The notes under the pieces were generated by a model that saw only the letters and a list, made by a program, of their open reading frames with translations, made no database searches and was not told where the DNA came from. Positions 6,613-14,417 of a stretch of 17,895 bases of DNA are shown in pieces. Location of the stretch: positions 1 to 17,895 of the forward strand of contig JBGPKH010000108.1 in the NCBI GenBank assembly GCA_041485845.1, written 5' to 3'. Position numbers and translations under genes: made by a program. Positions within the stretch are counted from its first letter, which is position 1. Each line of letters starts with the position of its first letter. The DNA is from OMOG01 sp041485845 (lineage in GTDB: Bacteria > Acidobacteriota > Terriglobia > Bryobacterales > Bryobacteraceae).

Positions 6613-7312
6613 CTCATCTTTCCCGCTCGCGCCTGGCGCGATTCTGGCTTTTGCTATGACAACAATTCTGGTTGCAGATGATCCGGTCACGTTGCAGCGC
6701 GAGCGCATGGTGGCAGACCAGATCGAGAGCCGCGGGGTCCGCAACCAGGAGATATTGCGGGTCATGCGCGCCACCCCGCGCCACCTATTCGTCCCCACAG
6801 GTGTGCGATCCATGGCGTATGAGGATCACCCCCTCCCCATCGGCTACGGGGCTACTATTTCCCAGCCGTATGTCGTGGCGCTCATGACCAAACTGCTGGC
6901 GCCGGCGAAGGGGCATCGGATCCTGGAGATTGGCACCGGCTCGGGATACCAGGCGGCGATATTGGGGCAACTGGCGGCCAAGGTCTATACCGTCGAGATT
7001 GTCCCGGAGCTTGCTCAATCCGCGGCTAAAACGCTACGCGAACTGGGATACGCCAATGTCACGGTGCGCCAGGGCGACGGCTACAAAGGCTGGCCCGAGC
7101 AGGCGCCCTTCGACGGCATCATCGTGACCGCAGCGCCGCCGGAACTTCCCGAGGCGCTGATCGCGCAACTGGCGAGAGGCGGCCGCCTGGTGGCTCCCAT
7201 CGGTTCGACGTGGAACCAGGAGCTGATCTGGATCGAGAAGGCGGCGGACGGCACAATCAAGCGGCGATCGGCAGGCCCGGTGAGCTTCGTGCCGATGAAA
7301 CCCGGCAAGTAG
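6593..7312 (+). CDS. pcm: Protein-L-isoaspartate O-methyltransferase
   Basis: This SAM-dependent enzyme methylates isoaspartyl residues in damaged proteins to start their repair. The family motifs are in order: RERMVADQI (36-44), RHLFVP (63-68), IGYGATISQPYVVALM (83-98), SAM motif I ILEIGTGSGYQ (110-120) and VYTVEIVPEL. The frame continues to a C-terminal PVSFVPM. I chose ATG 6593 because GAGAGG (6581-6586) is 6 nt upstream; it overlaps the previous gene by 20 nt, giving 239 aa. It adds a hydrophobic stretch (LAPGAILAFAMTTILVA, 12-28) that could be an export signal with possible cleavage near A28, though the n-region is weakly charged. ATG 6656 would give a cytoplasmic form of 218 aa but has no ribosome-binding site. 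Confidence 0.92.
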   Translation: MNDCRHDSSFPLAPGAILAFAMTTILVADDPVTLQRERMVADQIESRGVRNQEILRVMRATPRHLFVPTGVRSMAYEDHPLPIGYGATISQPYVVALMTKLLAPAKGHRILEIGTGSGYQAAILGQLAAKVYTVEIVPELAQSAAKTLRELGYANVTVRQGDGYKGWPEQAPFDGIIVTAAPPELPEALIAQLARGGRLVAPIGSTWNQELIWIEKAADGTIKRRSAGPVSFVPMKPGK

Positions 7313-7454
7313 TCTGAATTGAAGATAGCTCGAGATGAAGACGCTCAAGTTTCAGATCATCTGCCCGGCGGCGGCGCAGTTTCCGCGTCCTCCTCATGGC
7401 TGGAGGCTCTTCACGCTCAGAGCGGGAGGAGAGCGCGATCGCGCGATACCTTCT

Positions 7455-7476
7455 TAACGCCAGGCAGCGTTATTTT
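7455..7476 (+). terminator. Rho-independent terminator-like hairpin
   Basis: TAACGC (7455-7460) and GCGTTA (7467-7472) pair perfectly around CAGGCA and are followed by TTTT. The stem is short (6 bp, half AT), so strength is doubtful. It lies 143 nt after the pcm stop with no gene between, so it could end that transcript. Confidence 0.4.
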
Positions 7477-7709
7477 GATTAACAGTCTCCTCATCCCCCG
7501 ATCGCCTGCCGTTCTTACTGGTTCCGATGATTCACGGGCCTGCATTCATTGTCGAATTTGGATCGCCGCCGGCCGCAGCGTCCAGACCGAATCAGACACG
7601 GAATGAAGGTTTCGCTCCGCCTAGTAGCTTGCTGCATCGAACGCACGTACATGGTCGATAGTCTCAACGGCGGCGGCACAGACGGAGGAGAAATGCCTGG
7701 CTCCTGCTT

Positions 7710-7785
7710 AATGACACACGGCCCGTCTCCTGACCCTGGTCCTAGTCGCGCTCGACGGAATCAAGGGACTCGGAAGTGCGTAGCG
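7710..7785 (+). pseudogene. Frameshifted fragment of a paralogue of the gene at 8326
   Basis: Nucleotides 7729-7769 match 8481-8522 with three substitutions and one missing base. The shared peptide is LTLVLVALDGI. In the fragment, the lost base after GGAATC shifts the frame and a TAG follows at once. In the aligned frame a TGA lies just upstream at 7712-7714. Weaker similarity (AATNNGACACNCG against the sequence before 8481) extends a little to the left. Beyond 7785 a possible NFR match is too weak to claim. This is a dead partial duplicate lying before, and in the same orientation as, the live gene about 750 nt downstream. Confidence 0.6.
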
Positions 7786-7964
7786 CGCCCCGACTGATCC
7801 GCGAACGCCGTCCAACTTCCGATGGCCGACGATCCATCCGCGACCTCCCGTTTGACAATCGTCACATGGGCGAGCATGGGCCGGCGAGTCTTGGGCGAAT
7901 CCACGCACGCGCAGTGCTTGCGCATTGCGGCGTAACGATGCCGGATGCTATGCTCACACGAGAT

Positions 7965-8321
7965 ATGCTCAAGATTCGCGCGGCGCAGTTGGAGGCTCTG
8001 TCTCAGGCTGCACTCCGGCAATTCGTGGAGCGCGGCGTCGAGCACCTGGAGCGCGTGCTGCCCGAACGTTGCCGCGAACTTGGGCGCGAAGAGGTGCGCC
8101 AGACAGTGGAGCGCGCCATGGAGAAGGCCGGCCGGTATGGCCTGACCCAGGAATACGACGTGCTGCGCCTGTTGAATTGCATGTGCGTCCTGGGCTTCGA
8201 TTTCGACACCGACGCGCGCTACCCATGGGCCGCGGAGATCCTCAATCGGCCACGGATGAAGTCGGGAACCAAAATGGATTTCCTGACGCGGCGCGCCGAG
8301 CTGGTGACCACGGAGGCCTAG
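7965..8321 (+). CDS. Helical hypothetical protein, T6SS-adaptor-locus type
   Basis: This is a 118-aa, mostly helical protein. The run of an opening KIRAAQLEAL, FVERGVEHL, ELGREEVRQTVERAMEKAGRYGL, QEYDVLRLLNCMCVLGFDFDTD, PWAAEIL and a closing basic/acidic tail resembles short proteins I remember beside VgrG/DUF4123-type genes in type VI secretion or related effector loci. No enzymatic motif is visible, so a small adaptor or chaperone role is only an inference. ATGs at 7965, 7950 and 7938 are all in frame and none has a strong ribosome-binding site; I prefer 7965 because the similarity begins there. The next gene starts 4 nt after its stop, so the two form an operon. Confidence 0.62.
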   Translation: MLKIRAAQLEALSQAALRQFVERGVEHLERVLPERCRELGREEVRQTVERAMEKAGRYGLTQEYDVLRLLNCMCVLGFDFDTDARYPWAAEILNRPRMKSGTKMDFLTRRAELVTTEA

Positions 8322-8325
8322 CAGG

Positions 8326-8934
8326 ATGAATGGCTCAACCAAGGCCTCGCCGCTGGGCGCCTTGAACAAGGCCACTCCCAATAACGGGCAGGCAATGGGC
8401 GCCACCAAGGCGGACTGCCCGCCCCAGTGGACCCTCAACGTGAAGGTGGAGATCGCCCCTGGCTATAAATACGACACGAGCCTGACCCTGGTCCTGGTGG
8501 CGCTTGACGGAATCCAAGGGACCACCGACATGGATCTGGACCACTGTGAGTTCGAAGGCGCGGGCAGCCAGCCCACGGTGCAGTTCAAGGGGAATCGCGT
8601 AGTCAATTTCCGAGTCACCGGCCTGCCGTCCGACGAGACCTGGCGCACGGTGCGGGACGAGAAAGTCTCTCTGGCTCCGGGAGACAACAAGAACGTGACC
8701 CTGCAACTGCGCAGCCGGCCTTGGATTCGGATCAAGGTGGTGGATGACGACAGCAAGCAGCCGGTGGATGGAGTGCAGGTTGATATGGATCTTCCCGGCA
8801 AGAACAAAGTGAACCAGACCACGGCCGGCGGCCAACCCTGCTACTGGAACTGTCTGGACCCAGGAAAGGGGAAACTCGAGAAGATGAGCGACGCCAACCA
8901 GGTTTGGGAGATGGTGCGTCTCGAATCGGCGTGA
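8326..8934 (+). CDS. Hypothetical protein with C-terminal effector-locus beta domain
   Basis: This 202-aa protein of unknown function has no signal peptide. Residues 1-35 are a Ser/Ala/Asn-rich lead. About 36-125 form strand-rich sequence (WTLNVKVEI, LTLVLVALDGI, VNFRVTGL, NVTLQLRS). Residues about 130-202 hold a second module (IRIKVVDDDSKQPVDGVQVDM, then a WNCLDPGKG turn and a final WEMVRLE). That module looks like the small beta domains (ligand- or cargo-binding, carboxypeptidase-regulatory-like) common in proteins of T6SS effector loci. It follows its partner by 4 nt, with GGAGG about 10 nt before the ATG inside the previous gene. Its stop lies 3 nt from the stop of the convergent gene at 8938. 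A broken copy of its middle lies at 7729-7769. Confidence 0.62.
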   Translation: MNGSTKASPLGALNKATPNNGQAMGATKADCPPQWTLNVKVEIAPGYKYDTSLTLVLVALDGIQGTTDMDLDHCEFEGAGSQPTVQFKGNRVVNFRVTGLPSDETWRTVRDEKVSLAPGDNKNVTLQLRSRPWIRIKVVDDDSKQPVDGVQVDMDLPGKNKVNQTTAGGQPCYWNCLDPGKGKLEKMSDANQVWEMVRLESA

Positions 8935-8937
8935 CCT

Positions 8938-10458
8938 CTACTGGGCGCCGAGACCGGCATAACGAAATCCAAAACGGGGGTCGAGCCACTGGACCCGGGC
9001 GCGGTCGAAGTTGGCATAGACATCAAAGAAGGACTCCGCGGAGACATTGTCGGCCAGGGTGCGCCACGCGGCGCCGGGGAGGGTGAGCGAGAGGATCTTG
9101 CCGCCGCTATGCGCCGCAACGATCACCATGCCGTTACCGGCGGCCGTCACGGCCCACTGTTGCACAGTGCCGGGCGGCGGCGGGATGGGCTGGGTGGGAA
9201 TGCGCACGGTGTTCTTCTCCAGTTGATACGCCAAGCTGGCGAAGCGTCCATCGGGCGCGGGTCCGCTGACGACCTGGAGACGGACGGGACGGGCCTTGCC
9301 GGCTACCGGCATGTACCAGGCCAGCAGGGGGAACGCGAGTTGGGAGAGCAGTCGTGAGGGCAGGACCTCGCGGCCGTCCTTGACGTTCCAGGCCTGAAGG
9401 AACAGGCTGTGGCGGCCACCCGCGCCCGATAGGGAAACCACCTGCACGGCGCCCTCGCCGCGGTCGCCCCCGGCGTAGCGGACGAGGACGCGCTCCGGCG
9501 TTCCTCCGCCCACGGTAGCCGACCACGCTTTCGCGATAGCCGTCCCGGTGACCCGGTACGCGTGCAGCACCGCCCCGTCGAGGAGCAGGAAGAGGCCGGA
9601 ATCATCGCCAAAGAAGTAGCCCGGTGAGAGCAGGCGCGCCCCGGCGCCGGGGAGCGTGATGTGGAGCAGGGCTGGGGTGCGGGAGGGCTCCCAGTCGCGG
9701 GTTGCCCGAAGCGTGCCGCCGGCAGTCCACGCGACCCACCGGGTCTGCGCCTCGGCGCCGGTGGGAACACTTACGGCGATGGAATCGGGCTTCGGCCAGC
9801 GCTCCTGGGTGGCGGCTCGTTGGAAGACGGTGGCCTCCACCTTGCTCGCGTCACTGTAATGGGCGAGCACTGGGAAGGCGCCGTCCGCCTCGGCGTGGAC
9901 GAATGCCATGGGGCGGTCGAAGGACGAATCCACGGCGGCGGCCGCTACCACCAGCCGCGGAGGGACCACCTGGACGCTGGCGGGTGCGGAAGGGCCGAGG
10001 GGATACGGGATTTCGGTGGACGCCGTGATGGCGTAGGATGCCGGCGCAAAAGGGCGCACCGCGATGGCGGCCAGGTCCTCCCGCCTTGGAACGGACGCCC
10101 CCGGTCCGATCTGGAAGGGAAGCGGAGGCTGGAGTTGCGGCGTGCCTTTGGAAGTGGCTTCTCTAGCCAGTTGGGAGGAGACGACTCGGGTCCCTTCCCC
10201 GCCGGCGGTGGGCCGCAGTTCGTATGCAAACGGCGAAGGACCATTGGCGGCCGGCGCCGGCGTCGCGGACGTGCCGCGGTTGACCAACGAAGTGGTCACC
10301 GGGAGGCTCTCCTGCACCAGCACCCGCTGCCGCAGCGGCTTCAATTCGATTGACAGATCGCTCACCGGCCGAGGTCCTCCTTGAGAGTGTAGCCCCATCA
10401 TGGCGGCCAGGTTGATGAATACCGCGGCCAGCCGCGGCATGGAAGGTGCGCGCATCAT
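8938..10458 (-). CDS. Predicted secreted protein of unknown function
   Basis: The product is 506 aa. I chose the ATG pair at 10458/10455 because it overlaps the TGA of the upstream metallopeptidase gene (stop at 10455-10457), a classic coupled junction; a longer frame reaches 10527 inside that gene. The N-terminus (PRLAAVFINLAAMMGLHSQ, residues 7-25) looks like a signal peptide. The rest is rich in Ala, Val, Pro and Ser, with many short strands and few charges (for example LLSPGYFFGDDSGLFLLLDGAVLHAYRV, quoted here only as the pattern G-x-F-hydrophobic-DGA). This suggests a beta-sandwich or propeller-like exported protein. No catalytic motif is seen. Co-translation with the zincin suggests a partner, cargo or immunity role, which is inference. 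Confidence 0.68.
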   Translation of the reverse strand: MMRAPSMPRLAAVFINLAAMMGLHSQGGPRPVSDLSIELKPLRQRVLVQESLPVTTSLVNRGTSATPAPAANGPSPFAYELRPTAGGEGTRVVSSQLAREATSKGTPQLQPPLPFQIGPGASVPRREDLAAIAVRPFAPASYAITASTEIPYPLGPSAPASVQVVPPRLVVAAAAVDSSFDRPMAFVHAEADGAFPVLAHYSDASKVEATVFQRAATQERWPKPDSIAVSVPTGAEAQTRWVAWTAGGTLRATRDWEPSRTPALLHITLPGAGARLLSPGYFFGDDSGLFLLLDGAVLHAYRVTGTAIAKAWSATVGGGTPERVLVRYAGGDRGEGAVQVVSLSGAGGRHSLFLQAWNVKDGREVLPSRLLSQLAFPLLAWYMPVAGKARPVRLQVVSGPAPDGRFASLAYQLEKNTVRIPTQPIPPPPGTVQQWAVTAAGNGMVIVAAHSGGKILSLTLPGAAWRTLADNVSAESFFDVYANFDRARVQWLDPRFGFRYAGLGAQ

Positions 10459-13400
10459 GGATCCGTAAGCCCGCCGCCGGGTTGAGCGACGTTCCATACT
10501 CTCCATCCGCGATGCTTCAGGGCGCACTTGCCGCAGAAGTAGCGCAACGGGTCCTTATCGCCGCCAGGGGTTGGATCCGGACAGTAACTCATCATACACC
10601 GATGGTCCCATTGATTGTAGAGCCGCGCGATCTGGCTGGCGGTGAAGACGAAGGTGGTATTGACGTCGGTATCGTGCTGTCGCGCGTCGTAGCCGTTGGG
10701 CCATGCCCCGTTGTACGTCGGATCGACCGACTGCGTGTGCTCCAGCCGGCGGTTGTGCCCGTACTCGTGGGCCATGCGGTTGCCGTTCCCCAACAGTGTG
10801 CTGTCGAAATACAGCCAGAGCGTGCCCAGCGCCTGGCCAATCGCCGGCTCGCTGAAGCCCTGCCCCCAGTACTGTGTCACATCCGGGCTGCCGTGGGGCG
10901 GTACCTGCGGTGTGGGGTCCGCGACCACGGCGGCGCCGCACGTGGGACACGGAGGATTGGCATCCACCGCCGCATTCGACTCGGTGGCGCGGAACTGATC
11001 CCCGTTGGCGCACAGGTACCACTTGACATAGCCCAACTGCAAACGGCCCCCGCAGTGCAGGCACTTGGTTCCCAGGGCGCGTGTCTCGGCCTGGAGACGT
11101 TCCGGCGCGAGGACCGGGTGTTGGCCCGCCGCGTTACAGACGTAAATGCGCAGCCACATCTGGGGCACTGCCTGCCACAGGACCGAGTAGTGGCCCGCGA
11201 AGTGGCCGGTGTTCCGCTCGACGCGGTGGACCAGTTCGAACATCAGGTTGTCGGAATACTGGAAGATCGACTGATTATTGACGTCGTCCATGAAGCTACC
11301 GAAACTGTTGAGGTCGAGCGCCGGGTATTTGCGCCAGGGCAGCCCGTAATGAGCCTCATTGAGGAACGGCCAGTGATTGGCCCGGGACAAGGTCATCTTA
11401 TTCTTCTTGGGATACCAGGCTCGCTTGCCGCCCCGCGACATGCCGCCAGAGAGGAGGTCCCGATACTTCTTCACGTCGGCGGGGACGGCGGGGTCCAGCG
11501 GCAAGACATGAACTTGCGGCGCGTTGCTCTCGTGCGCGAAGTGTACGAACGCCGCCTCATACTGATGCGCCGTATGAGCCGAGAAAGCGGCGTAGGCGAT
11601 GGGATTGGGCGTGGACCACTCGGAATAGCCGCGGAAGATCGTCTTGCGCCACAAACGCAGGGTGCAGGAGTGGCCTTGCGGCAAATGGGTGTAGCGGCGC
11701 GCCAGCAGGGCGCGATTGGGATGATCTTCGCCGGCGCCGGGATGGGCTTGCAGGCTGACGTTCATCTGGAGACGGTAGCCGTCACCCGAGATGCGCGATG
11801 GCCGAAAGTAGACACCGGCATAGCCCCGATGAGTGGGATGCAGCTTCTTGTCCTTCTGGTCGAGATCGTCGTGCGCCAGCGTGCAGACGGATTGCGGGCC
11901 GGGATCCTCCACGGCGCGCCAGGGCGCCAGGCTCTCCTTCAGGAGTCCGAAGGGCTGCTTGTGGTAGTCGGCGGCGGTGCGGATGCCGCCATGCGAGTCC
12001 GGGCAGTTGGCCACAGGCAGACCGTTGTGGGTGGCTCCCGCGGCCAGGGTATCGATGGTCGCGCGGACGAAGCGGCGTGTACGGGTGACCACGCGGCCGT
12101 CCGAGTTGTAATTGGCGCTGTCGATGTTAGTGTAGTCGGGCGCGAGCTCGGTGAATTTCCAATCCACGCGCAGCGGCCCGGTGGCCTCCAGCATTTCGGG
12201 CTGGTAGTTGGGGAGCGCCGCCCCGGTCGCCAGCAACACATCGGCTTTGGTCAACAACGGGATCTTGACCTGTAGCGGAAGCCAGGGACGCGCAACGCTC
12301 TTGGACTCGACCGTCATCCGGTCATCGTCGCTGATGGTCATGTCCCCGCCGTAGCCGTCGAGCGCCAGGCGCGAGTCCGGGAGGCGCTTCTTTGTTCCCG
12401 CGTCCATCTTCGTGTAATAGTGGCGATCCTCCACCCACACCACGAGATCGGAAGCCGGCTGGCTCAGCACCGGACCGGCCTGCGCCAGAGTCTGATCGGC
12501 GCGCGCGGAGGTGGCGAACAGCGGCCGCTGATAAGCGGCGGGCACGTTGGCCAGGACGGCCTTGGTATCGCCATCGCGCTTGCCCTTGGCCAGGAGCCGC
12601 TTGTGGGGCGGGCCGCCGTTCTTGGGCACGCATCGCTGGAATTCCTTCAGCGCCAGCGTCAGGTGGTCGGTGGAGTCTTCCTCGTGCGCCGGACCGGGGT
12701 GGTAGCCGGCATCGGCGAGCTTGAGCTTGTACCACTTCCGGGTGCCCTCGCCGGGCAGGACGTCGGCGGCGGGGGAAGCGGCGGTGCGCACGGGCAGGAA
12801 GGGGGCGAGGGCCAGCTCCAGGCATTGCGGTTCGGTGTGGCGTTGCGCGGGAGGCTGCGCGCCGATGGCGTCGTGCTGGAAGATGCGAACTTCGGTCTGC
12901 ATGGCGGCGACGGCCAGGCCGTTGGCCTCGTCGAAGGGCGTGTGGCCCTGGATCTGGACGCGGTAAGGCAGCTTCGCCAGGGTCACGTTGTAGCCGCTGC
13001 TGGTGACCCAGGTATTCCAGTCGAGCTGGTGATCGCCGTCGGAGAAGTCGGCGGGTTCGAGGGCCTTCCACCAGACCAGGTTGTCCTGTCCGTCGTAGAC
13101 CTGGATCAGTCCGTACTGGAGGCGCGAGCAGTCTTTGGCCTTCCACTTTAGCTTGAGGGAGGCGGGATCGAGCGCCGCGGCGGGAAACTGCGGCCAGAAG
13201 TCGCCGATGACGATGCGCGCTTTGGCGTCGGCGGCCTGCTTGTAGTACTTGAGCACGACGGAGTAAGGCGAGTTGGCCGCATTGAGGAAGCGATCGGTGG
13301 CGCCACGCTTCTTCAGAACGCCGTCGGTGGCGGTGGATTCGCCGCTGTAATCGGTGACATTGGGCGTGGCGCGCTCATCGGCCTGTCCGGCGTCGTTGAG

Positions 13401-13940
13401 CTCCTTTTGAAACACCGGCAGGTCCAGCGCGGCGTAGCGGTAGTGGAGCAGTTCGCCATCGGCCACAGCGGTGGCCTTGCAATAGTTGCTGGCCCAAACT
13501 TCCATGGCCACGTGGTCGGCGGTCTCGTGCAGGCCCTCCAGGCCATAGTTGAGGTCGCAATTCTCGTAATGCGGCAGGAACCAGCGGCTGAGCTGGGTGA
13601 TGCGGATGGCGTTCGGCGGGCGGCGTTTGTGAACGAATACGGTGTGAGTGGTATCGAGCGCGAGGGAAGCCGCGTCGTACAGTTGCGGCACGCGGAGGTT
13701 CATGTTGCGGCCGCGCTCCTTCAGGCAGATCGAGTTCTCCGGGTTGTTGGCGTCGATTTGCGACAGGCCCACGGTTTCGGCCAGCCAGCGGTTGACTTCG
13801 ATGGGGTCTCCGGCGCCCCAGTTGAAGCGCGCGAACTCCTGCCACGTGACCTTGCCCTGGCACACTCGTTGAACGAAGGCGCCAAAAGTCTCGTTGTCAT
13901 TCGGGGCCTGCAGGCCGCTGAATTTCAGGACGGGATGCAT
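10455..13940 (-). CDS. Large multidomain zincin metallopeptidase, effector-like
   Basis: From ATG 13940 this is a 1161-aa protein. The N-terminal about 75 residues (FGAFVQRV, WQEFARFNWG, DPIEVNRWL) look like a LysM-like or cell-wall-type module. Residues about 90-400 (LRVPQLYDAA, TRWFLPHYE-type RWFLPHYENCDLNYGLEG, MEVWASNYC, SPYSVVLKYYK, FWPQFP, PYRVQIQGH) resemble a region I recall from long proteins in T6SS-type loci. Residues 960-1001 hold CLHC and CPTC, a zinc-ribbon spacing. HEYGH (1058-1062) with H1068 gives HExxHxxxxxH, and CMMSY (1115-1119) fits a metzincin Met-turn; FCGKC follows at 1135-1139. A zinc protease activity is therefore likely. The frame stays open to 14450, but that part is antisense to other sequence and includes an amidase remnant. 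No signal peptide is evident from 13940, and no ribosome-binding site is strong. Confidence 0.8.
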   Translation of the reverse strand: MHPVLKFSGLQAPNDNETFGAFVQRVCQGKVTWQEFARFNWGAGDPIEVNRWLAETVGLSQIDANNPENSICLKERGRNMNLRVPQLYDAASLALDTTHTVFVHKRRPPNAIRITQLSRWFLPHYENCDLNYGLEGLHETADHVAMEVWASNYCKATAVADGELLHYRYAALDLPVFQKELNDAGQADERATPNVTDYSGESTATDGVLKKRGATDRFLNAANSPYSVVLKYYKQAADAKARIVIGDFWPQFPAAALDPASLKLKWKAKDCSRLQYGLIQVYDGQDNLVWWKALEPADFSDGDHQLDWNTWVTSSGYNVTLAKLPYRVQIQGHTPFDEANGLAVAAMQTEVRIFQHDAIGAQPPAQRHTEPQCLELALAPFLPVRTAASPAADVLPGEGTRKWYKLKLADAGYHPGPAHEEDSTDHLTLALKEFQRCVPKNGGPPHKRLLAKGKRDGDTKAVLANVPAAYQRPLFATSARADQTLAQAGPVLSQPASDLVVWVEDRHYYTKMDAGTKKRLPDSRLALDGYGGDMTISDDDRMTVESKSVARPWLPLQVKIPLLTKADVLLATGAALPNYQPEMLEATGPLRVDWKFTELAPDYTNIDSANYNSDGRVVTRTRRFVRATIDTLAAGATHNGLPVANCPDSHGGIRTAADYHKQPFGLLKESLAPWRAVEDPGPQSVCTLAHDDLDQKDKKLHPTHRGYAGVYFRPSRISGDGYRLQMNVSLQAHPGAGEDHPNRALLARRYTHLPQGHSCTLRLWRKTIFRGYSEWSTPNPIAYAAFSAHTAHQYEAAFVHFAHESNAPQVHVLPLDPAVPADVKKYRDLLSGGMSRGGKRAWYPKKNKMTLSRANHWPFLNEAHYGLPWRKYPALDLNSFGSFMDDVNNQSIFQYSDNLMFELVHRVERNTGHFAGHYSVLWQAVPQMWLRIYVCNAAGQHPVLAPERLQAETRALGTKCLHCGGRLQLGYVKWYLCANGDQFRATESNAAVDANPPCPTCGAAVVADPTPQVPPHGSPDVTQYWGQGFSEPAIGQALGTLWLYFDSTLLGNGNRMAHEYGHNRRLEHTQSVDPTYNGAWPNGYDARQHDTDVNTTFVFTASQIARLYNQWDHRCMMSYCPDPTPGGDKDPLRYFCGKCALKHRGWRVWNVAQPGGGLTDP

Positions 13941-13969
13941 GGGCAAAGACGGACGAATCCCCGCCCAGC

Positions 13970-13975
13970 ATACTA
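13970..13975 (-). promoter_or_regulatory. Possible -10 element of the zincin operon
   Basis: On the minus strand TAGTAT, preceded by TTG, lies about 30 nt before the chosen ATG at 13940. Transcription starting a few bases downstream would leave a leader of about 20-25 nt. No matching -35 is clear. It supports the 13940 start over the long open extension, but weakly. Confidence 0.25.
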
Positions 13976-14041
13976 CAATCCGGAGGATGCGCGATGGCAT
14001 GGCTCGCGCATGCTGGCATGCTGGCCCCCCAGAGAAACCCC

Positions 14042-14276
14042 GGGTGGAGTGCTTGCTGGCGCGCGGCGATGGTGCGTCGTCTGCTCGTACGCGTATGCGA
14101 ACTTCAGCAGCTTCGCTTCCGACCATGCCCGGCCGTAGATCGTCATGCCCGGCGGAAGCGTGCCACCTCGCGTGAATCCCATCGGCGCGTTGATCGCCGG
14201 AAAAACCAGTGGTCGGCGAATAGAACTGGCTGTTGTCGCCGGGCGGTGTGTTCACGCCGCCGATCAGCCGCGGTGC
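14042..14276 (-). pseudogene. C-terminal remnant of an amidase, frameshifted
   Basis: Two minus-strand frames together read as the C-terminus of an amidase-signature (GatA/AmiE-type) enzyme. APRLIGGVNTPPGDNSQ and SPTTGF are read from 14276 to 14202. Then, after a one-base shift at the run of five T (plus strand AAAAA 14201-14205), PAINAPMGFTRGG, MTIYGRAWSEAKLL and FAYAYEQTTHHRR are read to about 14042. These are standard family C-terminal blocks. The catalytic Ser-Ser-Lys region is absent, so only the last 80 or so residues remain. The left part has merged into an open frame upstream of the zincin gene, and the right part abuts the truncated methyltransferase. Confidence 0.7.
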
Positions 14277-14417
14277 CCCTTGGACCTCGGTTTCTGCGTT
14301 TTGGACCCTGTCCGGACCTCGATCTGGGGACCATGGACCCTTTGCCACGTGGGTAAACGCTGAATCTCGGGACCGGCGGCCTCGATCGTCGAGTTTGGGT
14401 GGACAAATCCCCTCCTC

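Larger units (their letters stand above)
7313..7964. other. Decayed intergenic stretch between pcm and accessory cassette
   Basis: No intact gene is supported. A 40-aa frame at 7335-7457 and overlapping frames across 7549-7908 lack family signs and good ribosome-binding sites. Recognisable items are a perfect palindrome GCGCGATCGCGC (7433-7444), a terminator-like hairpin (7455-7476) and a frameshifted copy of part of the gene at 8326 (about 7710-7785). The stretch looks like the degraded edge of the accessory island. Confidence 0.5.

Noticed and set aside
7319..7606. 95-aa plus-strand frame after pcm
   Set aside because: It has no ribosome-binding site or family signs, and a terminator-like hairpin lies within it.
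7786..7860. Further similarity of the decayed region to 8600-8640 (NFR-type match)
   Set aside because: Only a few scattered bases agree, which is no better than chance by eye.
10446..12275. 609-aa plus-strand open frame opposite the zincin gene
   Set aside because: It is antisense to a protein with clear motifs. The translation is Arg/Gly/Val/Ala-rich without family signs, and long antisense frames are expected in such GC-rich DNA.
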